From Siphonodentalium dalli (lineage: Eukaryota > Mollusca > Scaphopoda > Gadilida > Siphonodentaliidae): 64,000 nucleotides of DNA. The position numbers and the translations under genes are program-made. The first letter of the stretch is position 1. The number at the start of each line of letters is the position of its first letter. Where the stretch lies: the NCBI GenBank assembly GCA_032622095.1, contig CP136068.1, forward strand, positions 111,551,546-111,615,545, given 5' to 3'. Below the pieces are notes generated by a model, which made no database searches, was not told the DNA's origin, and saw only the letters and a program-made list of their open reading frames with translations. Below, piece by piece: positions 34,531-45,645 of the stretch.

Positions 34531-35563
34531 TCTGGGGGGAAATTACTAAAATACCTATATAGACTATACCAGTGTAAAGGTTCCAATGATCGAATTTAGC
34601 TAAAACCACACCAACTATTAAAACCCTACTAAATTATGGAAATCGATAATTGCAGCTAAAATATCCTCAAGTGTGTCCTATTGGCAATAGTATTCCATTT
34701 TTATTTGATCCGATGTGTTTGTGCCAATTTTTAAACTTTATTCATCAAAGGAATTCCAGAAACAAGACGTGTCTGCGACTGGAGGTAAATATTGAAAGCG
34801 AAAGTAAAACAAGAATGCACGGATCATGGCTAAATACCAGAATGTTAATATTGTATCAAAGCAAATTCCAATTATCTAACTATACTTTCAAGTTCACTTC
34901 TGTTTTTAAATAAGATAAATTTCTTGGTACAGAGAAAATTAATAAGTCAAGTGTTTCTTCAATACTCTATCAGATATCTATGCATATTTATTTTTTCAAG
35001 GCATCATTTGTGAACTTTTCTCTCGATTATTGTCAATCAATCAGCAAGCCGGTCAAAATGTTCTGCCAGTCGCAGACACGTCTGTTTTCTTGAATGCTTG
35101 TGATGAATAGAGTTGAGAAATTATGCACAAAAGCATCGGATGAAATAAAAAAATTATGGATGGCTTCGGATTGACTTGCGGAACATATATGAGCATTTAT
35201 AGGTTATGTCATCGCGTTTAAATACAGGTTCGCGACAAATTATTGCTTGAAAATATTGATTTTGTAATTAGGTCAAAGGCCTCTGAGCAGACAGGGAGAT
35301 TGACGACCCGATTTCTTCGGTAAATTTCGCTAGTTTATGTAGGATATATCGACTTCGATTCGTTCGATTTCGCCGGGTTATATGTCAAATGAAAGGGAAT
35401 TTTATTGCCAATAAGCGAAACCTGAGGATATTTTGGCTGCAATTATCGTTTTCTAGAATTTAGTAGGGTTTTGATAGTTGGTGTGGTTTTAGCCAAAATC
35501 GATCATTGGAACCTTTACATTGGTATAGTCTATATTGATATTTTTTAGTAATTTTCCTCAGGG
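34531..35563 (+). mobile_element. About 1.03-kb inverted-repeat element inserted in a foldback hairpin
   Basis: The left arm (34531-34676: GGAAATTACTAAAATA, GACTATACCAGTGTAAAGGT, AAACCACACCAACTATTAAA) is repeated in reverse complement at 35422-35563. Interior 34680-35420 has no recognisable gene. It appears to split the family A-type palindrome, giving a nested insertion. Confidence 0.75.
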
Positions 35564-35679
35564 ACCTGTGGCCTCCCATATATAACTGAATGCATTGGCC
35601 TAACAATTTTTTATCATTTTTCTTACATTTTTTAACAATTTCTATATTTTTTTTATAATTATTTCTTACATGCTATAAC
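35564..35679 (+). repeat. Foldback right half and AT-rich spacer
   Basis: GAATGCATTGGCCTAACA is the end of a family A-type arm. It is followed by the AT-rich TTATCATTTTTCTTACATTT-type spacer, expanded here and at 35680-35870 into an imperfect tandem of about 30-40 bp. Confidence 0.6.
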
Positions 35680-36621
35680 AATTTTTATCATTATTCTTAC
35701 ATTCTTTAACAATTTTGTCATTTTAAAAATAATTTTTCTTACATTCTTTAACAATTTTAATAATTTTTTATCATTATTTCTTACATTCTTTAACAATGTT
35801 TTATCATATTTTTTTTTCATTTTTTCTTACATTTTTTAATAATTATAAAAAATAATGTAAAATTTGTTAGGCCAATGCATTTTATAATAAATGCGAGGCG
35901 GCCTATGGTCGACTCGCATATATAAGATAATACATTGGCACAGGATTTACTAAAAATTCAGGAAGCTTTTTCAAGGAAGTAAAATTTGACCATCAGAATC
36001 TCCTAGCCGGCTTAGCTGAATCTGATATGAGTTTATGGGATGGCTCATTGGTCCAGTAGTTTGTTGACATATTTCCGCCGTTTTCGAACAACTTATGCCG
36101 TATGATCCTACCTCGGTACAATGTACATCACTCCAAAATGCAACGAGGAGTATCACCCTTTGGCCAAGTGGTCCTGCTAGTCTGATATGATGTTGGGGTT
36201 CGTGCTGAATTGCTATGGTGCTGGTAGTGCAAACAGACCCCGTTATTAAAATTTACCTTTCTTTTTTCTGAAGTTGTCATTTTCGCGGTATTTGGCTAAA
36301 CCGAGCGATTTGAGAAAAAGTCAGCGCCTGTATGAAACATTCAAGAGCACATATATTTATTGAAAAATGTAATAATGGCTGCGCTGGTGTTAGCAAAACG
36401 ACGCGAATAGCCATCTTGATTATAATCTATTTGCAACAACTAATACAATCATTATTAAACTATTTCGCAAAATATATCTTCTATGTCTAATACATGTAAT
36501 GGCTTTTTCTGGATATGTTCAGATTATCCGAACACCGCGAAAATGGCAACTTTTAGAAAAAAATAACTGTACTTTTTCTTAACAGCATCAGTTTGCCCTA
36601 ACATTATCACGCTGTTCATCC

Positions 36622-37199
36622 TATAATCCCCGCGGCGGGCAGTAAACACCGGTGCGGACGTCAGTAAACCGCACATCGGACTATAACAGTTTGAGTTTTC
36701 CACACCAGGGCTAGTCTAATTAGTTAAAAGTGGTAAAGTTAGAAGTTATACCAACCATGCAATGCCTATGTATGTCGTGGCAGAAGTTCAGAGAAATTAA
36801 TATATCAGTTCGCGAGACGTACACAATCACAGTCGAGAGCATTCGGAATTTCGGGGTAAATTTAAGTTTCATTCAGCAAAACTTTCACTGCAGACACATC
36901 TCAACATTTTGTTTAAAACGTGTATCAATCTATATGGGACATTCTACCCGTGTTTTGATACTAAAAAACCCAAATCCCTATCCAGTAACTCGAATGTGTT
37001 TTTCTCGAGAACTGTTATCTGAATTTTCTCCGAACTCATGCCATAGCATATATAGGCATTGCCTATAATATATCTCTTCCATTGGTTGGTATAACCTCTA
37101 CCATAGCCCTGGTATGGAAAACTCTAACTGTTTTAGCCCGATGTGTGGTTTACTGACGCCCGAACCGGGCTTTAATTTACTTCCCGCAGCGAGGATTAT
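36622..37199 (+). mobile_element. About 578-bp TIR element (copy in duplication 1)
   Basis: The left end ATAATCCCCGCGGCGGGCAG, followed by GCGGACGTCAGTAAACC, ACATCGG, AGTTTGAGTTTTCCA and ACCAGGGCTA, is matched in reverse complement at 37078-37199. The arms are about 100-120 bp and GC-rich against an AT-rich background. Both ends are TATAAT/ATTATA, so a TA target is possible but cannot be fixed. Confidence 0.8.
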
Positions 37200-37350
37200 A
37201 TGATGATCATCGTGATTATATTATAGACAAAATTTGTTCTTATATCAATCATAACTGTCGCGCAAATTACATTTTAGTGTCATGTTAGTACTCCGTGTTT
37301 TGTAAACAAACGCCATGTTACGTAAACAAACATTACGTAAAGAGTATACA

Positions 37351-37525
37351 ATAAGCTAAACACTCAACACCGGGGAGAGCCCACCAGTGAACTTTGGTTA
37401 GAAATGCCACCAAGTTGTTTATAATGTCCCGGTAGAGCGCTCGCCTCTCAATATTTCGGTGTTGAATGGGTCACAGTGAATCACTCTCCTAAAAAAATCG
37501 CACCGGTGTTGAGTGTTTTGCTTAT
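37351..37525 (+). mobile_element. Short inverted-repeat unit with SINE-like tRNA box (copy 1)
   Basis: ATAAGC.AAACACTCAACACCGG at 37351-37373 is matched in reverse complement at 37503-37525. Inside, CCCGGTAGAGCGCTCGCCTC (from 37428) strongly resembles the D-arm/A-box head of tRNA-derived SINEs. A weaker B-box-like GTTGAATGGGTCAC follows. The identical unit at 39559-39733 lies in duplication copy 2. Confidence 0.55.
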
Positions 37526-37887
37526 CGCTCACTATGTACGCGCTGTATATAACCAAATTCTCGGCTCACACAAAGTGTGTTTTGTGGAAAATATCGCATT
37601 CCTACTCTAATTTTACTGTATTATACTATTAATCTATTCTTAAGGAATTTTTCATAATTTGGTAACTGTTATTTAAAAATTATAACCTACAACGAAGGAC
37701 ATTCGTACCTTTAAGGTGTGGCAAATATTCGATCTTATGAAGAATATGCCAGGCTTATGAATAAGTGATATGCCATAAGACTCTGACGAACTTCCCGGTT
37801 GATAACATTAGCAGTGCGTCACTCACGAAGATCAATTTCATGCAAAATACCAGGTTAATTGACATATAAGGCTATCTTCTATCATCA

Positions 37888-40095
37888 TTATTTTATCATT
37901 ATTCTTACATTCTTTAACAATTTTGTCATTTTTAAAATAATTTTTCTTACATTCTTTAACAATTTTAATAATTTTTTATCATTATTTCTTACATTCTTTA
38001 ACAATGTTTTATCATATTTTTTTTTCATTTTTTCTTACATTTTTTAATAATTATAAAAAATAATGTAAAATTTGTTAGGCCAATGCATTTTATAATAAAT
38101 GCGAGGCGACCTATGGTCGACTCGCATATATAAGATAATGCATTGGCACAGGATTTACTAAAAATTCAGGAAGCTTTTTCAAGGAAGTAAAATTTGACCA
38201 TCAGAATCTCCTAGCCGGCTTAGCTGAATCTGATATGAGTTTATGGGATGGCTCATTGGTCCAGTAGTTTGTTGACATATTTCCGCCGTTTTCGAACAAC
38301 TTATGCCGTATGATCCGACCTCGGTACAATGTACATCACTCCAAAATGCAACGAGGAGTATCACCCTTTGGCCAAGTGGTCCTGCTAGTCTGATATGATG
38401 TTGGGGTTCGTGCTGAATTGCTATGGTGCTGGTAGTGCAAACGGACCCCGTTATTAAAATTTACCTTTCTTTTTTCTGAAGTTGTCATTTTCGCGGTATT
38501 TGGCTAAACCGAGCGATTTGAGAAAAAGTCAGCGCCTGTATGAAACATTCAAGAGCACATTTATTTATTGAAAAATGTAATAATGGCTGCGCTGGTGTTA
38601 GCAAAACGACGCGAATAGCCATCTTGATTATAATCTATTTGCAACAACTAATACAATCATTATTAAACTATTTCGCAAAATATATCTTCTATGTCTAATA
38701 CATGTAATGGCTTTTTCTGGATATGTTCAGATTATCCGAACACCGCGAAAATGGCAACTTTTAGAAAAAAATAACTGTACTTTTTCTTAACAGCATCAGT
38801 TTGCCCTAACATTATCACGCTGTTCATCCTATAATCCCCGCGGCAGGCAGTAAACCCCGGTGCGGACGTCAGTAAACCGCACATCGGACTATAACAGTTT
38901 GAGTTTTCCACACCAGGGCTAGTCTAATTAGTTAAAAGTGGTAAAGTTAGAAGTTATACCAACCATGCAATGCCTATGTATGTCGTGGCAGAAGTTCAGA
39001 GAAATTAATATATCAGTTCGCGAGACGTACACAATCACAGTCGAGAGCATTCGGAATTTCGGGGTAAATTTAAGTTTCATTCAGCAAAACTTTCACTGCA
39101 GACACATCTCAACATTTTGTTTAAAACGTGTATCAATCTATATGGGACATTCTACCCGTGTTTTGATACTAAAAAACCCAAATCCCTATCCAGTAACTCG
39201 AATGTGTTTTTCTCGAGAACTGTTATCTGAATTTTCTCCGAACTCATGCCATAGCATATATAGGCATTGCCTATAATATATCTCTTCCATTGGTTGGTAT
39301 AACCTCTACCATAGCCCTGGTATGGAAAACTCTAACTGTTTTAGCCCGATGTGTGGTTTACTGACGCCCGAACCGGGCTTTAATTTACTTCCCGCAGCGA
39401 GGATTATATGATGATCATCGTGATTATATTATAGACAAAATTTGTTCTTATATCAATCATAACTGTCGCGCAAATTACATTTTAGTGTCATGTTAGTACT
39501 CCGTGTTTTGTAAACAAACGCCATGTTACGTAAACAAACATTACGTAAAGAGTATACAATAAGCTAAACACTCAACACCGGGGAGAGCCCACCAGTGAAC
39601 TTTGGTTAGAAATGCCACCAAGTTGTTTATAATGTCCCGGTAGAGCGCTCGCCTCTCAATATTTCGGTGTTGAATGGGTCACAGTGAATCACTCTCCTAA
39701 AAAAATCGCACCGGTGTTGAGTGTTTTGCTTATCGCTCACTATGTACGCGCTGTATATAACCAAATTCTCGGCTCACACAAAGTGTGTTTTGTGGAAAAT
39801 ATCGCATTCCTACTCTAATTTTACTGTATTATACTATTAATCTATTCTTAAGGAATTTTTCATAATTTGGTACCTGTTATTTAAAAATTATAACCTACAA
39901 CGAAGGACATTCGTACCTTTAAGGTGTGGCAAATATTCGATCTTATGAAGAATATGCCAGGCTTATGAATAAGTGATATGCCATAAGACTCTGACGAACT
40001 TCCCGGTTGATAACATTAGCAGTGCGTCACTCACGAAGATCAATTTCATGCAAAATACCAGGTTAATTGACATATAAGGCTATCTTCTATAATAC
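37888..40095 (+). repeat. Tandem segmental duplication, copy 2 of 2208 bp
   Basis: Nearly identical to 35680-37887. The join at about 37880-37890 passes straight from GGCTATCTTCTAT into TTATCATTATTCTTACATTC. Copy 2 continues instead into single-copy sequence AATACCCCGACGTG after 40090. It contains a foldback hairpin (38079-38153), R2 (38358-38808), a TIR element (38830-39407) and the SINE-like unit (39559-39733). Confidence 0.97.
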
Positions 40096-40464
40096 CCCGA
40101 CGTGATAAACCAAGTATTTAAAATCTCTCAGGCGAGATTCGATGTTCTTTGTTGTATGAATGGCGCGTATATCGCATTCTCGCGTTGCCACACCTGGTTA
40201 GGTTTTATGAATATTCGTACTGATAATGCACGTTGTAAAGGTATAGTGTGTGCAGTATATATGGTTCCAAAACGTCATTCACTGTTTACATAACTTAACA
40301 CAATTCAATAGCACAGCTTCGTTAAGACACATATTTTCATGTGGATGTATATTGGACCAAGGAAGAACTTGTTAAGGTAAGATATATATACTCTACATTT
40401 ACACAAACGAGTAATTTATTGGTGGTTTGTTTGGATATTTCTGGATTCCGAATTAGCTGTATCG

Positions 40465-41722
40465 GGCGAATATGTTTGACAACGGTATTGTAAAGTCAGT
40501 GACGTGTGTGTATGTGAATGGTATTTGACGAGTCGTTTATCGAACGTTAAGGGGCTTTTTGGAACCATGTTCCTCCAAATTTGAAGGAGTTAAAATAAAG
40601 GATTATGTTCACTTATATTAGTAACCACAGCAACTAAGCCTATTGATGACAAATTTGAGAGCATAACCCATGGTAGATTATGTTAGAAATACAAACTGTG
40701 AACTTTCTAGAGGTTTAAAAAAAATATTTGTTCTGTTCTTACACTAATCCAACAAACCCAAAGTCCATATCTAAAAACAGTATATGGGAGAACAATATAT
40801 GGGAGTGAGTACTGAACACTGTGAATAATTATGAACAAGAAGTTATTAAAGAGCATTTCTAAGCTATAAATCCAAATGAATCATGCTCTTAAATTGTTGC
40901 TTGGTTGCTGTTATAGTGTTATTACTTAATATAAGTGAACAGAATCCGTTATGTTGACTCCATCAAATTTGGGGGAAATGGGTCCACAAAGTCCTTGACA
41001 TTCGGTAAACAGCTTATTTTATCTCGAATTAATAGATCCTACAGTAAAACCACCATCATACTTCTATACAGGTCGTAGAACGCTTAATGTCACCCATGCC
41101 AAATTGCGTAACAAATGCAGTAGCCTACGTTCCGATATGTTCCAAAATTATATCTCTGACAGCCACCAATGCCATTGTGGAAATCCATGCGAAGATACTT
41201 ACCACTAGCTCTGGGCGTGTCCCCTATTTCACACCGAACGAATGGAAATGTGTCAAAATTATACCAAGAAGGACTGAAAATTACACATATCAATGATTTA
41301 CCTCTCGGAATTCCCGATATCTCAAATAGAAGAAACAAAATTCTCTTCAAAATAGTCCATCAATATATAACAGCGACTAAACGATTCGAAGTCGGATAAT
41401 CAAACGCATTTCAGAATAGCCACAAAAAGCAAATTAGTCACAAATCCGTTTCGGCACCTCCCACCACAAACCCCGAACCCACTCATTTGTAAATATGTTT
41501 AACCTATATATGATTTTGAATCTTTCCTTCACCATTATGTATGAATAATATTATTGTAAACAGGGAGAGGGGCAAAGTAAGTTTTGTAACTTGTCCCCAA
41601 TCCCTTTTGTATGATTCGATATACAAATAAAATATGTTTAAAGTAAAACAGCTTATTGAGAACCATTCACATACACACACGTCATTGACTGTAAACGATT
41701 CACGGTCCGATTCGACATTAAA
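40465..41722 (+). mobile_element. Inverted-repeat element interrupted by a LINE
   Basis: The left arm GTCAGTGACGTGTGTGTATG (40496) and TTATGTTCACTTATATTAGT (about 40602) is matched in reverse order and complement by ACTTAATATAAGTGAACAGA (about 40925) and by CACATACACACACGTCATTG (41667). The right arm is split by the LINE at 41019-41645. Removing the LINE restores continuous arms. Confidence 0.75.
41019..41645 (+). pseudogene. 5'-truncated LINE (C-terminal reverse-transcriptase protein end and 3' UTR)
   Basis: From about 41070 the frame reads RRTLNVTHAKLRNKCSSLRS then a C-H-C-G..C...H stretch with an in-frame TAG at about 41211, followed by ACPLFHTERMEMCQNYTKK and a stop. Leucine-rich 'AKLR.KCSSL' plus the Cys/His cluster (CHCGNPCED...H...C) is the usual C-terminus of Jockey-type non-LTR elements. 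A 3' UTR with AATAAAATATGTTTAAAG-like tail ends at 41645. A 12-bp direct repeat AAACAGCTTATT (41007-41018 and 41646-41657) flanks it: a target duplication of target-primed reverse transcription. Confidence 0.85.
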
Positions 41723-41804
41723 TTACTTAAAGATGCATTATCCGAATTAACGCTCCTAAATTAATATTTCTTTGGCTTCGGGGTAACAAATATTTTATTC
41801 GAGT

Positions 41805-42270
41805 CGAGAAACCCACCCATCAAAGCTCAGAGTGATCATATATCAATTTTTGATGTTTGTTATTTCTCGAGATGTGCAATTATATGTGGCCCAGAAACAC
41901 GTGGTCAAACGGACGGTCTCAGACAAAATTGCAGATGAAGATGGATAACTCTAAAATCAAGTGGTAATACGGCCAAATTTTGTGATACTTTAGTGACAAT
42001 ACGGCCATATTTTGTTGAACAAAATGTTGATAAATAATAAGTTTTGGTAAATCTGATACCGTAGTTGACAGTGGTTAGCATTATTTTGTTGCAGTAAATC
42101 GATTCTGATAACTAAAGCGTGTGTTTAGAAGAAATGTTGTTGTTGTATATATCTTGATGATATTGGGACCGTCTGATCTGATTGTGTACCTTTAATTTAG
42201 TTAAACATAGTTTTATTGCCGGTGTATAACACAAGCATGTAATAGATAAACGACGAGGTCGCTTAGGCTT
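41805..42270 (+). repeat. Dispersed repeat R3 (copy 1)
   Basis: CACCCATCAAAG.TCAGAG.T, ATCATAT.TC.ATTTTT, ATCGATTCTGATAACTAAAG and GATTGTGTACCTT occur in the same order at 50764-51090. No coding potential is shared. It may be a diverged segmental copy or an old transposon. Confidence 0.65.
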
Positions 42271-43600
42271 ACCCTGCTCCGACATGTAACATAAATTCAT
42301 TACGCGGTAATAAATTACAAAGACTAACACTTGAATATGCATATGATGAAATGGAGTGGTCGCAATTGCAGATGCATTCAAAAAGGACCATAAGATGATT
42401 TATATTTTCCCGGATGTAATTGCTTCGTCAACATCAGTATTTATATAAAACGTTTGACTACATTTGTGTCATGTTATACTAGAAAGAGAAATAGGTGCAA
42501 TCATTTGATAAACAAGTGCATCTATTTAAAGACTAAATTAGTCAACCTTTATTGGGGTAACGCCTCAGACACTTCTGTATCAGGCCTTCTTCGGTTGATA
42601 TTATACAGACTAAATCAGACAACTAGAATTCATGTAAACATGGCGAATATGTCCTAACAGAAAACATAGACAGAATGTTACCAGAAAATAATTGTCCCCA
42701 CCCCAATAATACTTAATTACATAGAATTATGTATTATTGGGTGTTGGGTATTTTTTTTTCTGGCGACCTGTGGGTCAAAGGCGTTTGAGACGCGACTTCT
42801 TTTATTTGTCAACGTACAAGGTCCCTCATCTCCTAGACCATTTATACTTTACTTTCTTGAGGTAATATTTAGTTTACATCACTGGAAACAAGTGTAATAA
42901 TCATAATCTTATGGCCTGTTCACATGCACCAGCAAGGTATATATACATCATGTATATTCATTTACATGTATGTCATGCATATGGAATTGTTTTGTCGTCA
43001 AGCCCGTGGTATATCCAACTATACACCGCCGCCCTATTAAGCAAACCAAATACTCAACTCTACACTGTTAAAAGGGTAAATTTTGTAATTTGGCGGATAA
43101 ATATATTCCCGCTTATTGTTCTGTAAAATTACGGAATTTATGTAACTAATTAACATTAAATTTGCAAGGACTTTGGCTAGTTATTTTACGTAACAATGGT
43201 TTGTGATAGTCCTATGTCCATACATATTATGGTTGCAAGTACTGTAATTTTACAGACCAATTATATCCATAATTATACGGACTTTGTGACTTCAATTCAC
43301 TTTTCTAGAAAGTATATGTATAGGTATGAACAATAAATTATATTGGAAATAGACTAGCCAACTCTTTACCCCATTATCTTGTTTACAATTTTACATGGGT
43401 CTATTTGTAAATAATAAATCTGCCACTTTCTGGAAATTCTGGTATGACTAAGTTGAATAATTGATAATTTTAAGTAGATATTTCAGTACAGTGGCAGTCT
43501 GTGTGATATTGTTTTAAATCCATCATTCGTAGAAGAAAACATAACAATACAGACTACATTACGATTTAACACAACTGGAGCTTCCTGAAATTTGGCGAAA
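42271..43600. other. Intergenic, no gene recognised
   Basis: AT-rich sequence with scattered short open frames. An ATAATACTTAATTAC / ATTATGTATTATTGGG hairpin lies at about 42703-42741. Nothing else could be supported. Confidence 0.4.
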
Positions 43601-43604
43601 ACCC

Positions 43605-43722
43605 TGTGCCAATGCATTCTCTTATATATGTGAGTCTCCCATAGGGAGTCTCGCATATATATGAGAATTCACAGACACATAGTTTTTAATGCTACACCAG
43701 CGCAGCTCCTGACATGAAAGGG
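43605..43722 (+). repeat. Solo foldback hairpin, family A type
   Basis: CCAATGCATTCTCTTATATA and GAGTCTCCC / GGGAGTCTCGC arms surround the centre at about 43637. The right arm is slightly decayed. The adjacent TGCTACACCAGCGCAGCTCC recurs next to other solo hairpins (near 12618, 15600 and 34440), so a longer element end is shared. Confidence 0.7.
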
Positions 43723-43782
43723 TTAAAAGGGAATTTCGATGTTGCATCATAATTGGTAAGACTAGGACTGGCCTGCCAACAA

Positions 43783-44247
43783 TCCAGTTCTAATTAAAAT
43801 TAGACTCTCGAAGAAGCTACGCCGTTAACCCTTTACCCAACAAACCGGCCAAAACCGGCCAAATAAAGCTTCAACAGCCTAAACTATCTTCGGTCTGTCT
43901 CAATAGAACCATACAAATATGGATATCATTGGAACCGGCTCCTTGACCACATTGTGATAGTTACAGTTATGCCCTGTGCCAATGCATTCTCTTATATATG
44001 CGAGTCGACCATAGGTCGCCTCGCATATATAAGAGAATGCATTGGCCTAAAAAAAATCTTTTTTTAACACTTTTTACCATTTTTTCTTACATTCTTTAAC
44101 AATTTTATAATTTTTAATGTGTTAAGCCAATGCATTCTCTTATATATGCGAGGCGACCTATGGTCGACTCGCATATATAAGAGAATGCATTGGCACAGGG
44201 CCCTTCTGTTGGGTAAAGGGTTAACGGTCTAATTTTAATTAGAACTG
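43783..44247 (+). repeat. Small inverted repeat interrupted by family A element
   Basis: CCAGTTCTAATTAAAATTAG (43783) and its reverse complement (44228-44247) flank the MITE at 43825-44224, so that element landed near the centre of a pre-existing hairpin. Confidence 0.7.
43825..44224 (-). mobile_element. Complete TTAA foldback MITE, family A, reverse orientation
   Basis: TTAA flanks at 43825-43828 and 44221-44224 enclose a perfect inverted end pair (CCCTTTACCCAACA / TGTTGGGTAAAGGG). The element is the reverse complement of 12914-13313 at very high identity, including its poly-T spacer, which suggests recent movement of the family. Confidence 0.93.
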
Positions 44248-44389
44248 GAAATAACCGTGCATCTAATAATTAGTTGCATATGATATGTAAGTGCGTGCGT
44301 GATGACACTTCCAGGGAATATTTAGTCTTCAATCGATCGAATATGGCGGCTCAGTCTATATAACATATAGGGGTGATAGGAAGACAGTC

Positions 44390-44515
44390 AGCCATGGCTA
44401 TATCACCCCCAACAATATACATATATAGTGTATTAATATATTTATTTGTAATTGTACTTTCCATGTGTGTATATTGTAAATAAAATTATCCTACCCTATC
44501 CTATCCTAAGCAGAG
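44390..44515 (+). repeat. Retroelement 3' tail with CCTAT microsatellite
   Basis: AATAAAATTATCCTACCCTA runs into CCTATCCTATCC. An AATAAA followed by a short pentanucleotide tail is typical of LINE/SINE 3' ends. The upstream body (from about 44280) was not recognised. Confidence 0.5.
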
Positions 44516-44708
44516 CGAATTTAACAAGTATTGGTGAAAATGTTAACTCAGATATTGGGAATTGACAGGTTTGTCATTATCGTATACATGTGTATATTAT
44601 TTTTCTATAACATATAGATTGTTCTAAAATATTTCATTTATTCTAATATAATTAAATGATAAGCTGTCAACAGTTATTTGTGCGTATTTCTTTGTGTTTT
44701 TGTTTCAG

Positions 44709-44872
44709 TTTCGGTTTTTATCGATGATCACATACTTTGGGTATTCAATTTGGTCACAGTTTCTGAAAAAATAGTCCAAAAAATCAGAAAGGGCGAAACA
44801 GTTGGCCAAAAGAACTTTCCGACCAACGTGAACCCTGATTTCTGCTACAGAAACGAGAGCAGCATCAAGTGA
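44709..44872 (+). CDS. Possible terminal exon of unknown gene
   Basis: A strong pyrimidine tract and CAG (to 44708) precede an open frame ending at TGA 44870-44872: VFIDDHILWVFNLVTVSEKI and further hydrophilic residues to RNESSIK. The frame looks less AT-simple than its surroundings, but I recognise no domain and no upstream partner exon. It could instead be a chance frame. Confidence 0.25.
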
Positions 44873-44999
44873 TATGACCACACCTTTATACCGCGTGCTT
44901 AAAAATATACGTGAAAACTATTCGATACTTCCTGCAATATAAAATAGAATTTCGATATTGCAACAGAATTCCTTCAGTTGAGACTACCTTGACAATAAC

Positions 45000-45645
45000 T
45001 GTATTATCATCATCATATCATATATTTCACGGAACGAGTCTGACCGACTCTTAGTTCCGGTGCCTACGCATTTCAAAATTACATAAAAATAACAAATTAT
45101 GGGAAGTCTGTTTGATACTGTATATCAATATAGTGGTAGTCCAACAATTCCTTGAAGTGTCAGCACTAACGACCGCATTTTGGTAGCCTATTCCAGATTG
45201 GTCGAATTCTCTGTGTAAAAAAGTATTTTCTGACATCTTTATTGCAGTGTTCTATCATCATTTTACACGAATAGCCTCTGGTCGGTGAATATGTTGCATC
45301 AGCGAATAGCGTTTCATCTTTGATGTTGTAATGCCCCCTCTTTATTGTGTATACCTCTATTAGGTCGTCACGTAACCGCCTGTACTTAAGGGGACATGAG
45401 TCTAAGGATAGAGAGTCTATCTTCATAAGAATATCTCCGCAGCCACGGAACCATGCGTGTCGCTCGCCTCTGCACACTTTCTAATGCCCTAGAATGTTTA
45501 AGCAGATGAGGGCTCCATATGTAATGTCCATAATCAATAATTGGTCTCACCATTGAGGAGTAAAGTCTAGTGAATGTTTCTGAGTTTAGTTCGGTGAAGG
45601 TTCTGCATATTGCTAACCCTCATTACACGAGTAACTAGAGAAATA
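45000..45645 (-). pseudogene. LINE reverse-transcriptase C-terminal fragment, minus strand
   Basis: Read on the minus strand from about 45640: ELNSETFTRLYSSMVRPIID, then YGHYIWSPHLLKHSRALESV, QRRATRMVPWLRRYSYEDRL, a frameshift near 45410, then CPLKYRRLRDDLIEVYTIKR, a TRGYSCK motif, and RKYFFTQRIRPIWNRLPKC followed by stops and a decayed KELLDYHYIDIQYQTDF. This is the typical end of CR1/Jockey-like retroelement proteins (Y-S-x-MVRPxxDYG; RRLRxDLIEVYK; FxxRxxxxWNxLP). It is broken by a frameshift and stops. Confidence 0.88.

Larger units (their letters stand above)
35680..37887 (+). repeat. Tandem segmental duplication, copy 1 of 2208 bp
   Basis: The segment is repeated at 37888-40095 with a constant offset of 2208 bp. 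I noted only about ten substitutions (for example near 35893, 36108, 36225, 36350, 36634 and 37662). It contains an AT-rich spacer, a foldback hairpin (35871-35945), dispersed repeat R2 (36150-36600), a TIR element (36622-37199) and a SINE-like inverted unit (37351-37525). The open frame at 36730-37068 lies within the TIR element and is not convincing as a gene. Confidence 0.97.

Noticed and set aside
35971-36156. 61-codon minus-strand frame, repeated at 38179-38364
   Set aside because: Same duplication effect; it sits at the edge of repeat R2 whose copy at 9.6 kb does not keep the frame.
36730-37068. 112-codon plus-strand frame, repeated exactly at 38938-39276
   Set aside because: Its conservation only reflects the recent 2208-bp duplication, and it lies inside a TIR element with no recognised domain.
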